Shown here piece after piece: positions 34,708 through 42,827 of a DNA stretch of 64,000 bases. Position numbers and translations under genes: made by a program. Location of the stretch: positions 36,821 to 100,820 of the forward strand of contig JANQEA010000062.1 of assembly GCA_028278555.1 (NCBI GenBank), read 5' to 3'. How positions within the stretch are numbered: the first letter of the stretch is position 1; each line of letters opens with the position of its first letter. The notes below the pieces were generated by a model. The model did not search any database and was not told where the DNA came from. It saw only the letters and a list, made by a program, of their open reading frames with translations. The DNA is from Candidatus Bipolaricaulota bacterium. Lineage in GTDB: Bacteria; Bipolaricaulota; Bipolaricaulia; UBA7950; UBA9294.

Positions 34708-34730
34708 CGCCGAACAAGGAGGTGGGTGCC

Positions 34731-36155
34731 GTGAGACTCTACAACACCCTCACACGTCAGACCGAGCCGTTCGAACCGCAGCACGACCGTACCGTGGGGC
34801 TGTACGTCTGTGGCCCCACCGTCTACGACCACATCCACATTGGGAATGTCCGGCCGATTCTCGTCTTCGATACCCTTCGTCGGTACTTCGAGCGATTCAA
34901 GGGCTGGACCGTCATCCACGTTCAGAACGTGACCGACGTCGACGACAAGTTGATCCAGCGGTCGATCGAGACCGGCGAGTCGGTCGACGCGATCGCGAAG
35001 ACCTACACCGACGCGTTCTTCGAGCTGCTCGATCGGCTTCACGTCCTGACCCCGACGCACAGTCCGCTGGCGACGGAGCACATCGAGGAGATGATCGGAC
35101 TCGTCGCGGACCTGATGGAGAAGGGGTACGCCTACGAGCGCGACGGCGACGTCTACTTCCGCGTCGACGCGTTCGAGAACTACGGGAAGCTCTCCGGGCG
35201 GCGTCTCGACGAACAGGAAGCCGGCGCGCGGATCGAGGCGTCGGACAAGAAGGAGAACCCGCTCGACTTCACCCTCTGGAAGGCGGCGAAACCCGGGGAA
35301 CCGACGTGGCCGACGCCGTGGGGGGCAGGACGCCCCGGGTGGCACACCGAGTGCGTGGTCATGGCAAAGAAGTACCTCGGGAAGCATCTCGACATTCATG
35401 CCGGCGGAAACGACCTCGTCTTCCCGCACCATGAGAACGAGATTGCACAGGCCGAAGCGACGACCGGCGAGCCGTTCTTCCGATTCTGGATGCACAACGG
35501 GATGCTCGCATTCCAGCAAGACAAGATGTCGAAATCGGTCGGGAACGTCGCCCAAGCGTACGAAGTTCTCGACGCGTTCGACGCAGAGGCGGTCCGCTAC
35601 TTCTTCCTGTCGCGTCACTACCGAAAGCCGATGGACTACTCGGATGAGGGCCTCGGCGCTGCTCGGACCGCCCTCGGACGGATCCAGACGCTCGTCCGAG
35701 ACGTCGAGGCGGAGTTGCGGGACGCGGGCTCATCCTCTGGCGAGTCGGACGATGCGGGACGGGCATTTGCTGAATCCCTAGCAGAGTATCGGACCCGATA
35801 CATCGACGCGATGGACGACGATCTGAACACCGTCGACGCGATCGGCATTCTTCAGGAGATCGTCGCCGCCACGAATCGATTCCGGTCCGATGCTTCGGAG
35901 GAGGACCGCCTGGCTCTCCGCGCAGCTGTCGAACTGATCCGCGAGCTCGCGTACCCACTCGGTCTCTTTCCGGAATCCGCCGCCTCGTGTGATTCGATCG
36001 ATGCCGATCTGATCGGTCTGCTGGTCGAACTCCGCGCCGAGCTTCGCGACAAGAAGGAGTTCGAGCTTGCCGATCGGATCCGAGACCGGCTCGAGGGACT
36101 CGGCATCGTCCTGAAGGACGGCCCGACCGGAACGATTTGGACGGCGGCCGGCTAG
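34731..36155 (+). CDS. cysS: Cysteinyl-tRNA synthetase
   Basis: 474 aa. Class I synthetase. HIGH motif HIHIGN after YVCGPTVYD, zinc-binding Cys/His in PGWHTECVVMA and the downstream HHENE, and the KMSKS motif in QDKMSKSVGN. The start was set at the GTG at 34731 because AAGGAGG (34716-34722) is ideally spaced from it; an in-frame GTG overlaps that Shine-Dalgarno sequence and is less likely. The 3' end overlaps the convergent HAD gene by 4 nt. Confidence 0.96.
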   Translation: MRLYNTLTRQTEPFEPQHDRTVGLYVCGPTVYDHIHIGNVRPILVFDTLRRYFERFKGWTVIHVQNVTDVDDKLIQRSIETGESVDAIAKTYTDAFFELLDRLHVLTPTHSPLATEHIEEMIGLVADLMEKGYAYERDGDVYFRVDAFENYGKLSGRRLDEQEAGARIEASDKKENPLDFTLWKAAKPGEPTWPTPWGAGRPGWHTECVVMAKKYLGKHLDIHAGGNDLVFPHHENEIAQAEATTGEPFFRFWMHNGMLAFQQDKMSKSVGNVAQAYEVLDAFDAEAVRYFFLSRHYRKPMDYSDEGLGAARTALGRIQTLVRDVEAELRDAGSSSGESDDAGRAFAESLAEYRTRYIDAMDDDLNTVDAIGILQEIVAATNRFRSDASEEDRLALRAAVELIRELAYPLGLFPESAASCDSIDADLIGLLVELRAELRDKKEFELADRIRDRLEGLGIVLKDGPTGTIWTAAG

Positions 36156-36769
36156 CCGGCGGGGTTCCCGTCGCGCAGCAGACGTCCGAGGACAGCACAC
36201 ACTTCTTCGAGATCGGTTGCAGCATGGTATTCCGCATCGCTAGGGATGTGCTCCTGCATCCACGCCGGTGTGTCGACGAGGATCACTTCGCCGATCCCAG
36301 CCCGCTGCGCAGCGATTAGATCGAGATGTGCGTCTCCGATCGCCACGGCATCGGCTGGCTCCACCTCGAGTTCCGCCAGAGCCCGTAGGAAAGCGGCCGG
36401 ATCCGGCTTCGCCGTCCCGTCGTCGCGCGTCAAGACGAGCTCGAATGAGAGTCGGTATCGCTTGAGGACCGTTTCGGCGCTTCGCCTGGAGTTGTTCGTG
36501 ATCAGCGCACCACGGACTCCATGCCGGTGGAGAAGGCCGAGGAGTTCCTCGGTTCCATGGATCAGGTCGCCGTTCTCCGCGCCGTTTCGCTCCGCTTCGT
36601 GCAGGAGGGCGAGCCCCTTCTCGCGAACGTCTTCCGGCGCCTGTCGCAGCTGCGCCAGGATTGGGCGGCCGTCCCATGGGATCTGGATCTGCTCCCGAAG
36701 CGAGATCCAATCGATCTTCGAATCGAAGAGCGTTCCGTCCATATCAAGGAGTGCAGCACGAATCGGCAT
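36152..36769 (-). CDS. HAD-superfamily hydrolase (phosphoglycolate phosphatase-like)
   Basis: 205 aa. Motif I is LLDMDGTLFDS, motif II ITNNSRRSAE, motif III the Lys in DGTAKPDPAAF, and motif IV AIGDAHLDLIAAQRAG. A small helical cap (residues ~18-75) places it in HAD subfamily I. The substrate is unresolved. A TAGACT box ends 8 nt before the ATG. It converges with cysS, overlapping by 4 nt. Confidence 0.85.
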   Translation of the reverse strand: MPIRAALLDMDGTLFDSKIDWISLREQIQIPWDGRPILAQLRQAPEDVREKGLALLHEAERNGAENGDLIHGTEELLGLLHRHGVRGALITNNSRRSAETVLKRYRLSFELVLTRDDGTAKPDPAAFLRALAELEVEPADAVAIGDAHLDLIAAQRAGIGEVILVDTPAWMQEHIPSDAEYHAATDLEEVCAVLGRLLRDGNPAG

Positions 36770-36842
36770 GATCGCCGAGTCTACCGCACGAACGGCTGCG
36801 CTTCAGCCGGACGAGATCGCGAGCCGATGTGCGCGGCTGCGG

Positions 36843-37631
36843 TTACGGGAGATCCCGAACGTGCAGACTGACGACGTCGGAGTACTGGGCGCCGCTTTCA
36901 TCGGTGACGATCAGTGTGATCCAGATGTCTTCGCCGTCACAGAAGTGGGTCGTCGGCGCGAAGAACAGCGGATCGCTCGCCGTCGAATCGAGGAACCAGC
37001 CCTTGCTGGCGCTCCACTCGAACCGAACCTGCTCGCAGATCGGATGCGGCACGGTCGAGCGAAGCTGAATGAACGAGCATTCGTCGACGCAGAGCGGCAT
37101 GTTCCGGTTGATCCCTGGCTTCACGACGTGGCACGGATCGGTGCAGACGTCGTAGCAGCTCCAGGCGAGCGGTGCGCAGGGGGTCGCGCCGCATGCCGTG
37201 CTCGGACGGGCGCATCCGCCAGCCAGCGGTCCCACCGGCGGCTCGGCCATGGCGACGGCGGGAGCGATCCGTCCCTTGTCGCACGGGCAGGCGGGCTTCC
37301 CACAGAGCTGGGTCGGGGACCCGCAGCCGCCGACCATCGCCGGGGCGACGGCAGGCGTGTGAACGGCCGTCGATCCGCACGAGGGACAGGGGGCAGGTGC
37401 TGTCGTCACGACCGCCGCAGGTGCGACGACTGGCTCCACCACCGGCGTTGCCGTCGTGACCGGCTGCCAGTAGCTCGGCTCTGCATCCGCGATTTCGCCC
37501 GAATCCATTTCGAGTGCACCATCGAGCTCCGGAGCCAGATCGCGCTCCGCGGTCGGGGCTCCGAATAGAAGAAGAAGAACGAGGGCGGCCGCCCCCGCAG
37601 CGAGCATCCAGACTCCGAGTGAGCTATTCAT
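36843..37631 (-). CDS. Membrane-anchored or secreted Cys-rich protein with PKD-like domain
   Basis: 262 aa from the ATG at 37631, which has GGAGG upstream. An N-terminal hydrophobic segment (VWMLAAGAAALVLLLLFG) is followed by a low-complexity Pro/Ala/Val region, then a Cys-rich block with many CxxC-like spacings (PCPSCGS, CGKPACPCDKG, CYDVCTDPCH). A C-terminal beta domain follows, ending WITLIVTDESGAQYSDVVSLHV, reminiscent of PKD/Ig folds. I recognise no family. The cysteines could form disulfides outside the cell or bind metal. A TATACT box lies about 65 nt upstream. Confidence 0.6.
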   Translation of the reverse strand: MNSSLGVWMLAAGAAALVLLLLFGAPTAERDLAPELDGALEMDSGEIADAEPSYWQPVTTATPVVEPVVAPAAVVTTAPAPCPSCGSTAVHTPAVAPAMVGGCGSPTQLCGKPACPCDKGRIAPAVAMAEPPVGPLAGGCARPSTACGATPCAPLAWSCYDVCTDPCHVVKPGINRNMPLCVDECSFIQLRSTVPHPICEQVRFEWSASKGWFLDSTASDPLFFAPTTHFCDGEDIWITLIVTDESGAQYSDVVSLHVRDLP

Positions 37632-38127
37632 CGCTTCGCTACCTCCCGATTCGGCTCTCCCCCATCTCAATCGCAAGCCATACCCGAGAGCGAACCGAGT
37701 ATAGCGACGGGACGCGCATATTCGAGTTACGCAGATTACAAAAGCAAACGGTACCGCTCGCGCGTCGAGCCGTCATATCATTGCGTCAAGAGCCAGTTCT
37801 CGGGATGTCTCTCCCCGCTCTCGGGTGGGGCGGTCCGCTGGGAAGTCGTCCGATCTGTAATAGTCGCGCCGCAGCAGGAGTGCTCGACCAATCCACTACT
37901 CGAGATCATTCCATTATCGATTGTCGAATCACGTGCTGGCTCGCTAGCACAACCCCTGCTCCCGAACCTCCCATCCTGCAGATCATCCTTCCTTTGGTAC
38001 GGATTGCGAGCCCGCCAATGCGCATCATGAGCTAGCACATTGTCTCTCCCCATGACGTTCGATATACTTCCAGTAGTTTGCATGTCTAAGCGTTCCTGCA
38101 CTGAGGATGAAGTAAGGAGGTTGGAAG
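37632..38127. other. Gene-poor left flank of the accessory island
   Basis: About 500 nt without a convincing gene. Base composition is less GC-rich than in neighbouring genes. It holds a TATACT -10 on the minus strand (37703-37698) for the Cys-rich gene and the cassette promoter at its right end. No tRNA, integrase or att-like direct repeat was recognised. Confidence 0.5.
38040..38068 (+). promoter_or_regulatory. Promoter of the asparaginase-HerA cassette
   Basis: TTGTCT (38040-38045), 17-nt spacer, TATACT (38063-38068). The first start codon is about 60 nt downstream behind AAGGAGG. It looks constitutive; no operator-like repeat was seen. Confidence 0.6.
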
Positions 38128-39588
38128 ATGTCCTTGGGAACCAGCCCATCAGGTGAGGGAGACGTCCTCGTCATCAATACCGGCGGGACGATCGCGATGG
38201 TCCATTCTGAGCCGGGGAATCCACTGAGCCCCCTGACTCCGGCAAAGGACTGGAAGGAGATCGAGGCCAACTTCGAGACTCTCAAGTCTGAGTATCTAGG
38301 AGTGATGACCGACTACTGCCAGTTCGACCCACTGCTGGATTCCTCCGACATCCGTTGCGAGAACTGGCAGGAAATGGCGGCTGTGATCAAGGACTGCTAC
38401 ACGGACTATCGGGGTTTCGTGATTTTGCATGGAACCGACACGATGTGCTACACAGCTTCGGCACTCTCCTTCATGCTCGAGAATCTCGACAAGCCAGTGA
38501 TCATTACGGGTTCGCAGATTCCTCTTGTGCAGTCGCGAAGTGATGCGCTTCAGAACTTCATCACAGCCATCAAGATTGCCGCGACCGAATCCCCGCATAT
38601 CCCTGAAGTGTGCATCTTCTTCCGCGACCGTCTCCTTCGCGGTAGTCGAGCACGGAAGCTGAGTTCCTCCGGTTACTCGGGGTTCGAGTCGCCGAACTAC
38701 CCTGCACTTGCTGTCGCGGGAGAGCACATCGAGTACAGCGAGAATGCGATTCGACAGAGTCCCGGGGCATCGCAAGAATTCTACATCAGCCCCGACTTCG
38801 ACACACACGTTATGGTCCTCGAGATCTTCCCCGGCTTCGATCCGCAGGTTCTAAAGCGGGTGCTCCAATCGCACAGTCATGAGAAAGATCGAATCAAGGG
38901 ACTCGTCCTCAAGACATTCGGCGCTGGCAACGCCCCATGCAACCAGGACTTCCTGAAGGCAATTGCCGAGGCGGCGACCAGCGCGATTGTCGTCGATGTG
39001 ACTCAGTGCCCCGAGGGCATGGTCGAATTGGGGTTATACGAGGCCAGTTCAGGGTTGCTGGACCGGGGCGTCATCAGTGGACTGGATATGACCCCGGAGG
39101 CAGCGGTGTGCAAGCTCATGTACCTGCTGGGGAAGGGCTGGCCGGTCGATGAGGTCAAGCGCCAGATGCAGTTGGATCAACGAGGTGAACAAAGGCTCAA
39201 CATCTACAACGTGCAACTTGACGGTGACAGCAGTGCGACTCCTTCGGGAACGGTCACGGGTACCCTTGCGGGAGAGATGGACTACGAGCGCTTCAGTAGC
39301 GCTTCGCTTCGCATACAAGACGCCGAGGCAACAGGTGACGGCGGCAGTATCGAAGTGCACGTGTTCATCAATCTCCCTGATGCAGACCCCACCACACCTG
39401 TTACTGGTGCTCGCTTCGTCGGGAGGATGCTGGCGCCCGCCGGAAAGCGTACAGACCTTTTCTGCAGCATCTCTGACGGACTAAGGCGCCTTGTGCAACC
39501 TGGCCAGATGATGAATGTGACCCTTGTTGCGAGGAGCGGGGAGCTGCGGTGGGACAAGGTAGCAGTGTCCGCATACACGCGTGTGTAG
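38128..39588 (+). CDS. Type I asparaginase with extra C-terminal domain (cassette gene 1)
   Basis: 486 aa. Residues ~10-345 closely follow AnsA-type cytoplasmic asparaginases: NTGGTIA (17-23, nucleophile Thr), DSSD (71-74), HGTDTMCYTASALSFMLENL (Thr/Asp at 103-104) and a catalytic Lys near 177 in RGSRARK. All key residues are present, so amide hydrolysis is plausible. Residues ~350-486 are an additional domain absent from ordinary asparaginases; its strand-like pattern (LNIYNVQLDG, SIEVHVFINLP, MMNVTLVARSG) suggests a beta-sandwich. Good AAGGAGG. First gene of a five-gene unit. In context it may be an effector instead of a metabolic enzyme; that is inference. Confidence 0.82.
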   Translation: MSLGTSPSGEGDVLVINTGGTIAMVHSEPGNPLSPLTPAKDWKEIEANFETLKSEYLGVMTDYCQFDPLLDSSDIRCENWQEMAAVIKDCYTDYRGFVILHGTDTMCYTASALSFMLENLDKPVIITGSQIPLVQSRSDALQNFITAIKIAATESPHIPEVCIFFRDRLLRGSRARKLSSSGYSGFESPNYPALAVAGEHIEYSENAIRQSPGASQEFYISPDFDTHVMVLEIFPGFDPQVLKRVLQSHSHEKDRIKGLVLKTFGAGNAPCNQDFLKAIAEAATSAIVVDVTQCPEGMVELGLYEASSGLLDRGVISGLDMTPEAAVCKLMYLLGKGWPVDEVKRQMQLDQRGEQRLNIYNVQLDGDSSATPSGTVTGTLAGEMDYERFSSASLRIQDAEATGDGGSIEVHVFINLPDADPTTPVTGARFVGRMLAPAGKRTDLFCSISDGLRRLVQPGQMMNVTLVARSGELRWDKVAVSAYTRV

Positions 39589-39636
39589 CGCGTGAGCAAC
39601 TAGCGCTTCGGCTGTTCTGCCAAGGAGGTACAGTGG

Positions 39637-40086
39637 ATGGCAAACGGAACGACGGTCGATCCTCGCGACGAGGCTCAGCTTCGGCACGCTCTCCGCGGCT
39701 CGGACGGATATCCGCCACCGATTGCTGAGGTGCTGACGTTCGTCAGCAAGTACGGCTGCGAGAGGCTCATGGGCATTAGCTTTGATCCCGACGAGCTCAG
39801 GAGTCTTCGTAGTTGCTTGCTTCCGGTGCTCTGGGGGGATGGTCACCGCAAACTCGAATCTCAGGTCTGCAAGCATATCGGGCCAATTGCGACCAAGTTC
39901 TTCGCGGATGTTGAGTTGGCTCCCGTTCTGGCCTTCCACAACGAGCTTCCTTCTGAACCGTCAGAGACAACTGCCCCCCCTGCAAGGGGCACAATCTCTG
40001 GACTTGCCCCACCCAACGCCGCTAAGATCGGTTCCTACAAGAGACCTACGCCGACTGCGCCCAATGCTTCCACAGCTTCTGCGTAG
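39637..40086 (+). CDS. Unknown small protein (cassette gene 2)
   Basis: 149 aa, ATG with AAGGAGG 8 nt upstream. Residues ~15-105 look like a compact, mostly helical domain containing FVSKYGCERLMG, RSLRSCLLPVLWGDGHRKLES and HIGPIATKFFADVE. The last ~45 residues are a Pro/Ala/Thr/Ser-rich flexible tail. I recognise no family. It lies 48 nt after the asparaginase and 33 nt before the KGGxGR ATPase, so it is probably part of the same complex or regulatory unit. Confidence 0.6.
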   Translation: MANGTTVDPRDEAQLRHALRGSDGYPPPIAEVLTFVSKYGCERLMGISFDPDELRSLRSCLLPVLWGDGHRKLESQVCKHIGPIATKFFADVELAPVLAFHNELPSEPSETTAPPARGTISGLAPPNAAKIGSYKRPTPTAPNASTASA

Positions 40087-40119
40087 GGTGAAGGGCCGGT
40101 CGAGAGAAGGAGGAACTGC

Positions 40120-41760
40120 GTGCCTGAAGGGACAGCGCCAGTCATCACATTCTACAGCTACAAAGGAGGGTCGGGACGTTCACTTGCCATCATGCAGTTC
40201 GCGGCCTGTCTCGCGCACTTCGGGAAGAACGTGGCGTTGGTGGATTTGGATCTCGATTCGCCTTCGCTACACCACAAGCTGTCATTCCTTCAATCCTGGG
40301 TCCATGAAGTGCCTGTCTCCAAGGACGGGATTGCCGGGGTTCTGCAGGATGGAGTCGCCAGCGCGCGGGAACTCAACTACCTCAAGAAGTGCACAACATG
40401 CGGACAACCCGCTCTCCGCGAGGTCAAGGAGGGGATGAAGCTACTTCTCGAAGTTGGAGCAGATCGATTCGCGAGGCTGCGGTCCCCGACTGGCGAGGGG
40501 TCAATCTCGCTCCTGATGTCCGGACTGCCGACCCATGAGGTCAAGATCTCCTCATTCATCGATGCCTCCATGACTCCTATCTGGCGCTACTGGAACACCT
40601 TCTACGACCGCGAGACACAGATGCTCTTCAACCACAGCACAGAGTTTGGCGACGCATTTGTGGGTCTTGTTCGGCAGCTCAAGGAAGGCGGCAACAAGAC
40701 CCTTGACTATATACTCATTGATGCCAGTAGTGGCAACTCGCCCCTTAGCCACATCGCTACTCACACGCTGGCCGATAGGTTGGTCGCGTTCACATGCTAT
40801 CAAGAGGAAAGCGTCGCTGGCACTGCGATGATGCTCTCCAGTGTTCCGAAGGATCTGGAGGTCTCGGTTGTCGTCTCGAAAGTTCCGAGTGAGTACCGGA
40901 ATCGCTTCATGCGGCTGAAGAGGGTAACAGAGGAACAGGTAGGGTTTCTCAAGGATGATGTCCTCAAGGACCTTCAGAGGGCCATGCCTCGCATTCAGCG
41001 GAACTCGCTCTTCGTGTTGCGTCTCGATCCATTGCTGAGTTTCCAAGAGCACCTCCCGATCCCACTTGTCGAGGACAAGCACGCGACCCACAGTCTTCTA
41101 GTTGAGGACTACCTCGAACTCTTCCGGGCCCTTCTTGACCCGGATGAGAACGAATCCTTCGACAATCACTTCCAGAGCTACCTCCAGAGCGAGCTGGAGG
41201 AGATCAGGCTATTCCACCTGCTGACCGAGAGAGGGCTACTCATCAACCCGAACGATGAATCCCGGAACGTAGCGATGCGAGCAGATACACTGGGTAGTCT
41301 CATGCAGATCCTAGCTAGCAAGCAGGATGGCTTCGAGGACAAGCTTAGCGAGGCAGGATTCAGAGCCGCGCAACGCTTCACCGACGCCCTGGTGGAGCTG
41401 TGGAGTCAGCAGGGAGAAAGCAGGGAGCTTGAGCCTCTAGATCGCATCAGGAAATGGTGTGAGTTCGACTCCACTGTCGGCTTTGGCCGCTTCTCAGTCA
41501 CCGAGGATAGCTCAGCTTCCAAAGGTCGCGTTGTGTTGAGGGACAACTTCCTTCTTCACGGCAGAACCTCCGAGGACCCGAACCTTTGCCACTTCTGGAT
41601 CGGATACCTTACGACGGTTCTTCGTGGAATCACGGGGAACCCCGACCTCCATGTTTCCCACCCTAGAAGCAGCTGTGGCCAGCGCAGCTCGGACTCGAGC
41701 CACACCTGCGTCTTCCAGTACTCGGAGCTACAGCACGAGGCCCGCAATGGCAACACCTAG
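40120..41760 (+). CDS. KGGxGR-type ParA/MinD-like ATPase with V4R-like C-terminus (cassette gene 3)
   Basis: 546 aa, GTG start behind AAGGAGG. Residues 15-21 form the deviant Walker A KGGSGRS after ITFYSY, with the following ALVDLDLDSPSLHH (Walker A', Asp-rich) and YILIDASSGNSPLS (Walker B). The KGGxGR form is typical of SIMIBI ATPases found in signalling and conflict contexts, not of plasmid partition. Two cysteines in KKCTTCGQ form a possible metal site near residue 90. The C-terminal ~120 residues (from about AGFRAAQRFTDALVELW, including GFGRFSVTE and FWIGYLTTVLRG) resemble a V4R ligand-binding domain. It may act as a sensor switch for the unit; role inferred. Confidence 0.75.
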   Translation: MPEGTAPVITFYSYKGGSGRSLAIMQFAACLAHFGKNVALVDLDLDSPSLHHKLSFLQSWVHEVPVSKDGIAGVLQDGVASARELNYLKKCTTCGQPALREVKEGMKLLLEVGADRFARLRSPTGEGSISLLMSGLPTHEVKISSFIDASMTPIWRYWNTFYDRETQMLFNHSTEFGDAFVGLVRQLKEGGNKTLDYILIDASSGNSPLSHIATHTLADRLVAFTCYQEESVAGTAMMLSSVPKDLEVSVVVSKVPSEYRNRFMRLKRVTEEQVGFLKDDVLKDLQRAMPRIQRNSLFVLRLDPLLSFQEHLPIPLVEDKHATHSLLVEDYLELFRALLDPDENESFDNHFQSYLQSELEEIRLFHLLTERGLLINPNDESRNVAMRADTLGSLMQILASKQDGFEDKLSEAGFRAAQRFTDALVELWSQQGESRELEPLDRIRKWCEFDSTVGFGRFSVTEDSSASKGRVVLRDNFLLHGRTSEDPNLCHFWIGYLTTVLRGITGNPDLHVSHPRSSCGQRSSDSSHTCVFQYSELQHEARNGNT

Positions 41761-42817
41761 CAGGGTCTGCATCATATACACGGGCGGCACAATCGGCATG
41801 GTCCAAACGCACGATGGACTGCGGCCTCCCGAGGATCCTCGGGACTTCACGAGATTCGCGCCCGAGCTGGAGAGTTTCGTGGATGTCGACTTCGAGTTCC
41901 TGTTGAACAAGGACAGCACCAACATGAGTCCAGCTGACTGGACCAAAATCTCGGAAGCAATCTTCCGTATCGCGGAGAGGGAAAGGGATAGCAGCGACTT
42001 CGCGGGATTCGTTATCGCACACGGAACCGACACAATGCACTTCTCATCTTCGGCAGTGGCTTTCGCGCTCGGGGGCGAGCTCACCTTCCCTGTTGTCTTC
42101 ACAGGTGCTCAGACAGCGCCCCAGGTACCTCATGGGGATGCGCGTGTCAATCTTGTGCGCGCCTGCAAGGTTGCGCTGACCGACCTAGCTGAAGTTGTAG
42201 TGAGTTTCGGGGATTTCGTCTTCCGAGGCTGTAGGGTACAGAAGAAGGATGAGCGCCGTTTCGATGCATTCGAGGCACCGGGATACTTCCCGATTGGGCA
42301 CATCACCGAGGTCATCGATCTGCATCCCTCGGCTAAGGTTCGGGATCCCGACTGTCCGCGATTCGATCTCGCTAGAATCGATTTTCGGCCTGACTTCGAG
42401 ACTGGCGTCTTTCAGGTCGCCCTGATCCCTGGTCTTCATCCGGAGTTGGTGCTTCCTGTGATTGCTCATGATGCCTGCAAAGGACTGATGCTCCAGTCCT
42501 TTGGGTGGGGGAACGTACCTGATGAAGATCCGTACTCGTTCGAGAAAGTCGTGAGCGCCTGCGTCGACGACCATAGGAAGCCCGTACTCATCGTGAGTCA
42601 GTTCCCTGCTCACGCTACTGAGGGAAGTGCGTATGCGCCAGGCCTGCACGCTGTGAAGGCCGGCGCCATTCCAACCGGGAATATGACGAATGCTGCAGCT
42701 GCTGCCAAGTTCTGTTGGATCCTTGAGCAGATTACAAGGGAAGGCAGTGCCAGGTCCGACAGGCTCGAGGAAGTTCGCCGCCGCATGCAAGTCAACTACG
42801 TCCGCGAGATGGACTGA
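41747..42817 (+). CDS. Second type I asparaginase-like protein (cassette gene 4)
   Basis: 356 aa. Overlaps the ATPase gene by 14 nt, which implies coupled translation. Asparaginase motifs are intact: YTGGTIGMV (TGGTI at 12-16), the Ser in DSTNMS, AHGTDTMHFSSSA (92-96) and a Lys at 166-167 in CRVQKKDERRFDAF. It is clearly divergent from cassette gene 1 and lacks its C-terminal domain, so this is not a simple tandem duplication. The two may form a heteromer, since asparaginases act as dimers or tetramers. GatD, encoded 4.3 kb downstream, is a third member of the superfamily. Confidence 0.82.
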   Translation: MATPSRVCIIYTGGTIGMVQTHDGLRPPEDPRDFTRFAPELESFVDVDFEFLLNKDSTNMSPADWTKISEAIFRIAERERDSSDFAGFVIAHGTDTMHFSSSAVAFALGGELTFPVVFTGAQTAPQVPHGDARVNLVRACKVALTDLAEVVVSFGDFVFRGCRVQKKDERRFDAFEAPGYFPIGHITEVIDLHPSAKVRDPDCPRFDLARIDFRPDFETGVFQVALIPGLHPELVLPVIAHDACKGLMLQSFGWGNVPDEDPYSFEKVVSACVDDHRKPVLIVSQFPAHATEGSAYAPGLHAVKAGAIPTGNMTNAAAAAKFCWILEQITREGSARSDRLEEVRRRMQVNYVREMD

Positions 42818-42827
42818 TCCTCTGGTG

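Noticed and set aside
36246..37568. 440-codon plus-strand open frame
   Set aside because: Antisense to the HAD hydrolase and Cys-rich genes; Arg/Ser/Ala-rich with no domain.
40120..41760. Plasmid or chromosome partition ATPase (ParA) as the identity of the KGGxGR protein
   Set aside because: The motif is KGGSGRS instead of KGGxGKT, no ParB or centromere-like repeats are nearby, and the C-terminal half is unrelated to ParA.
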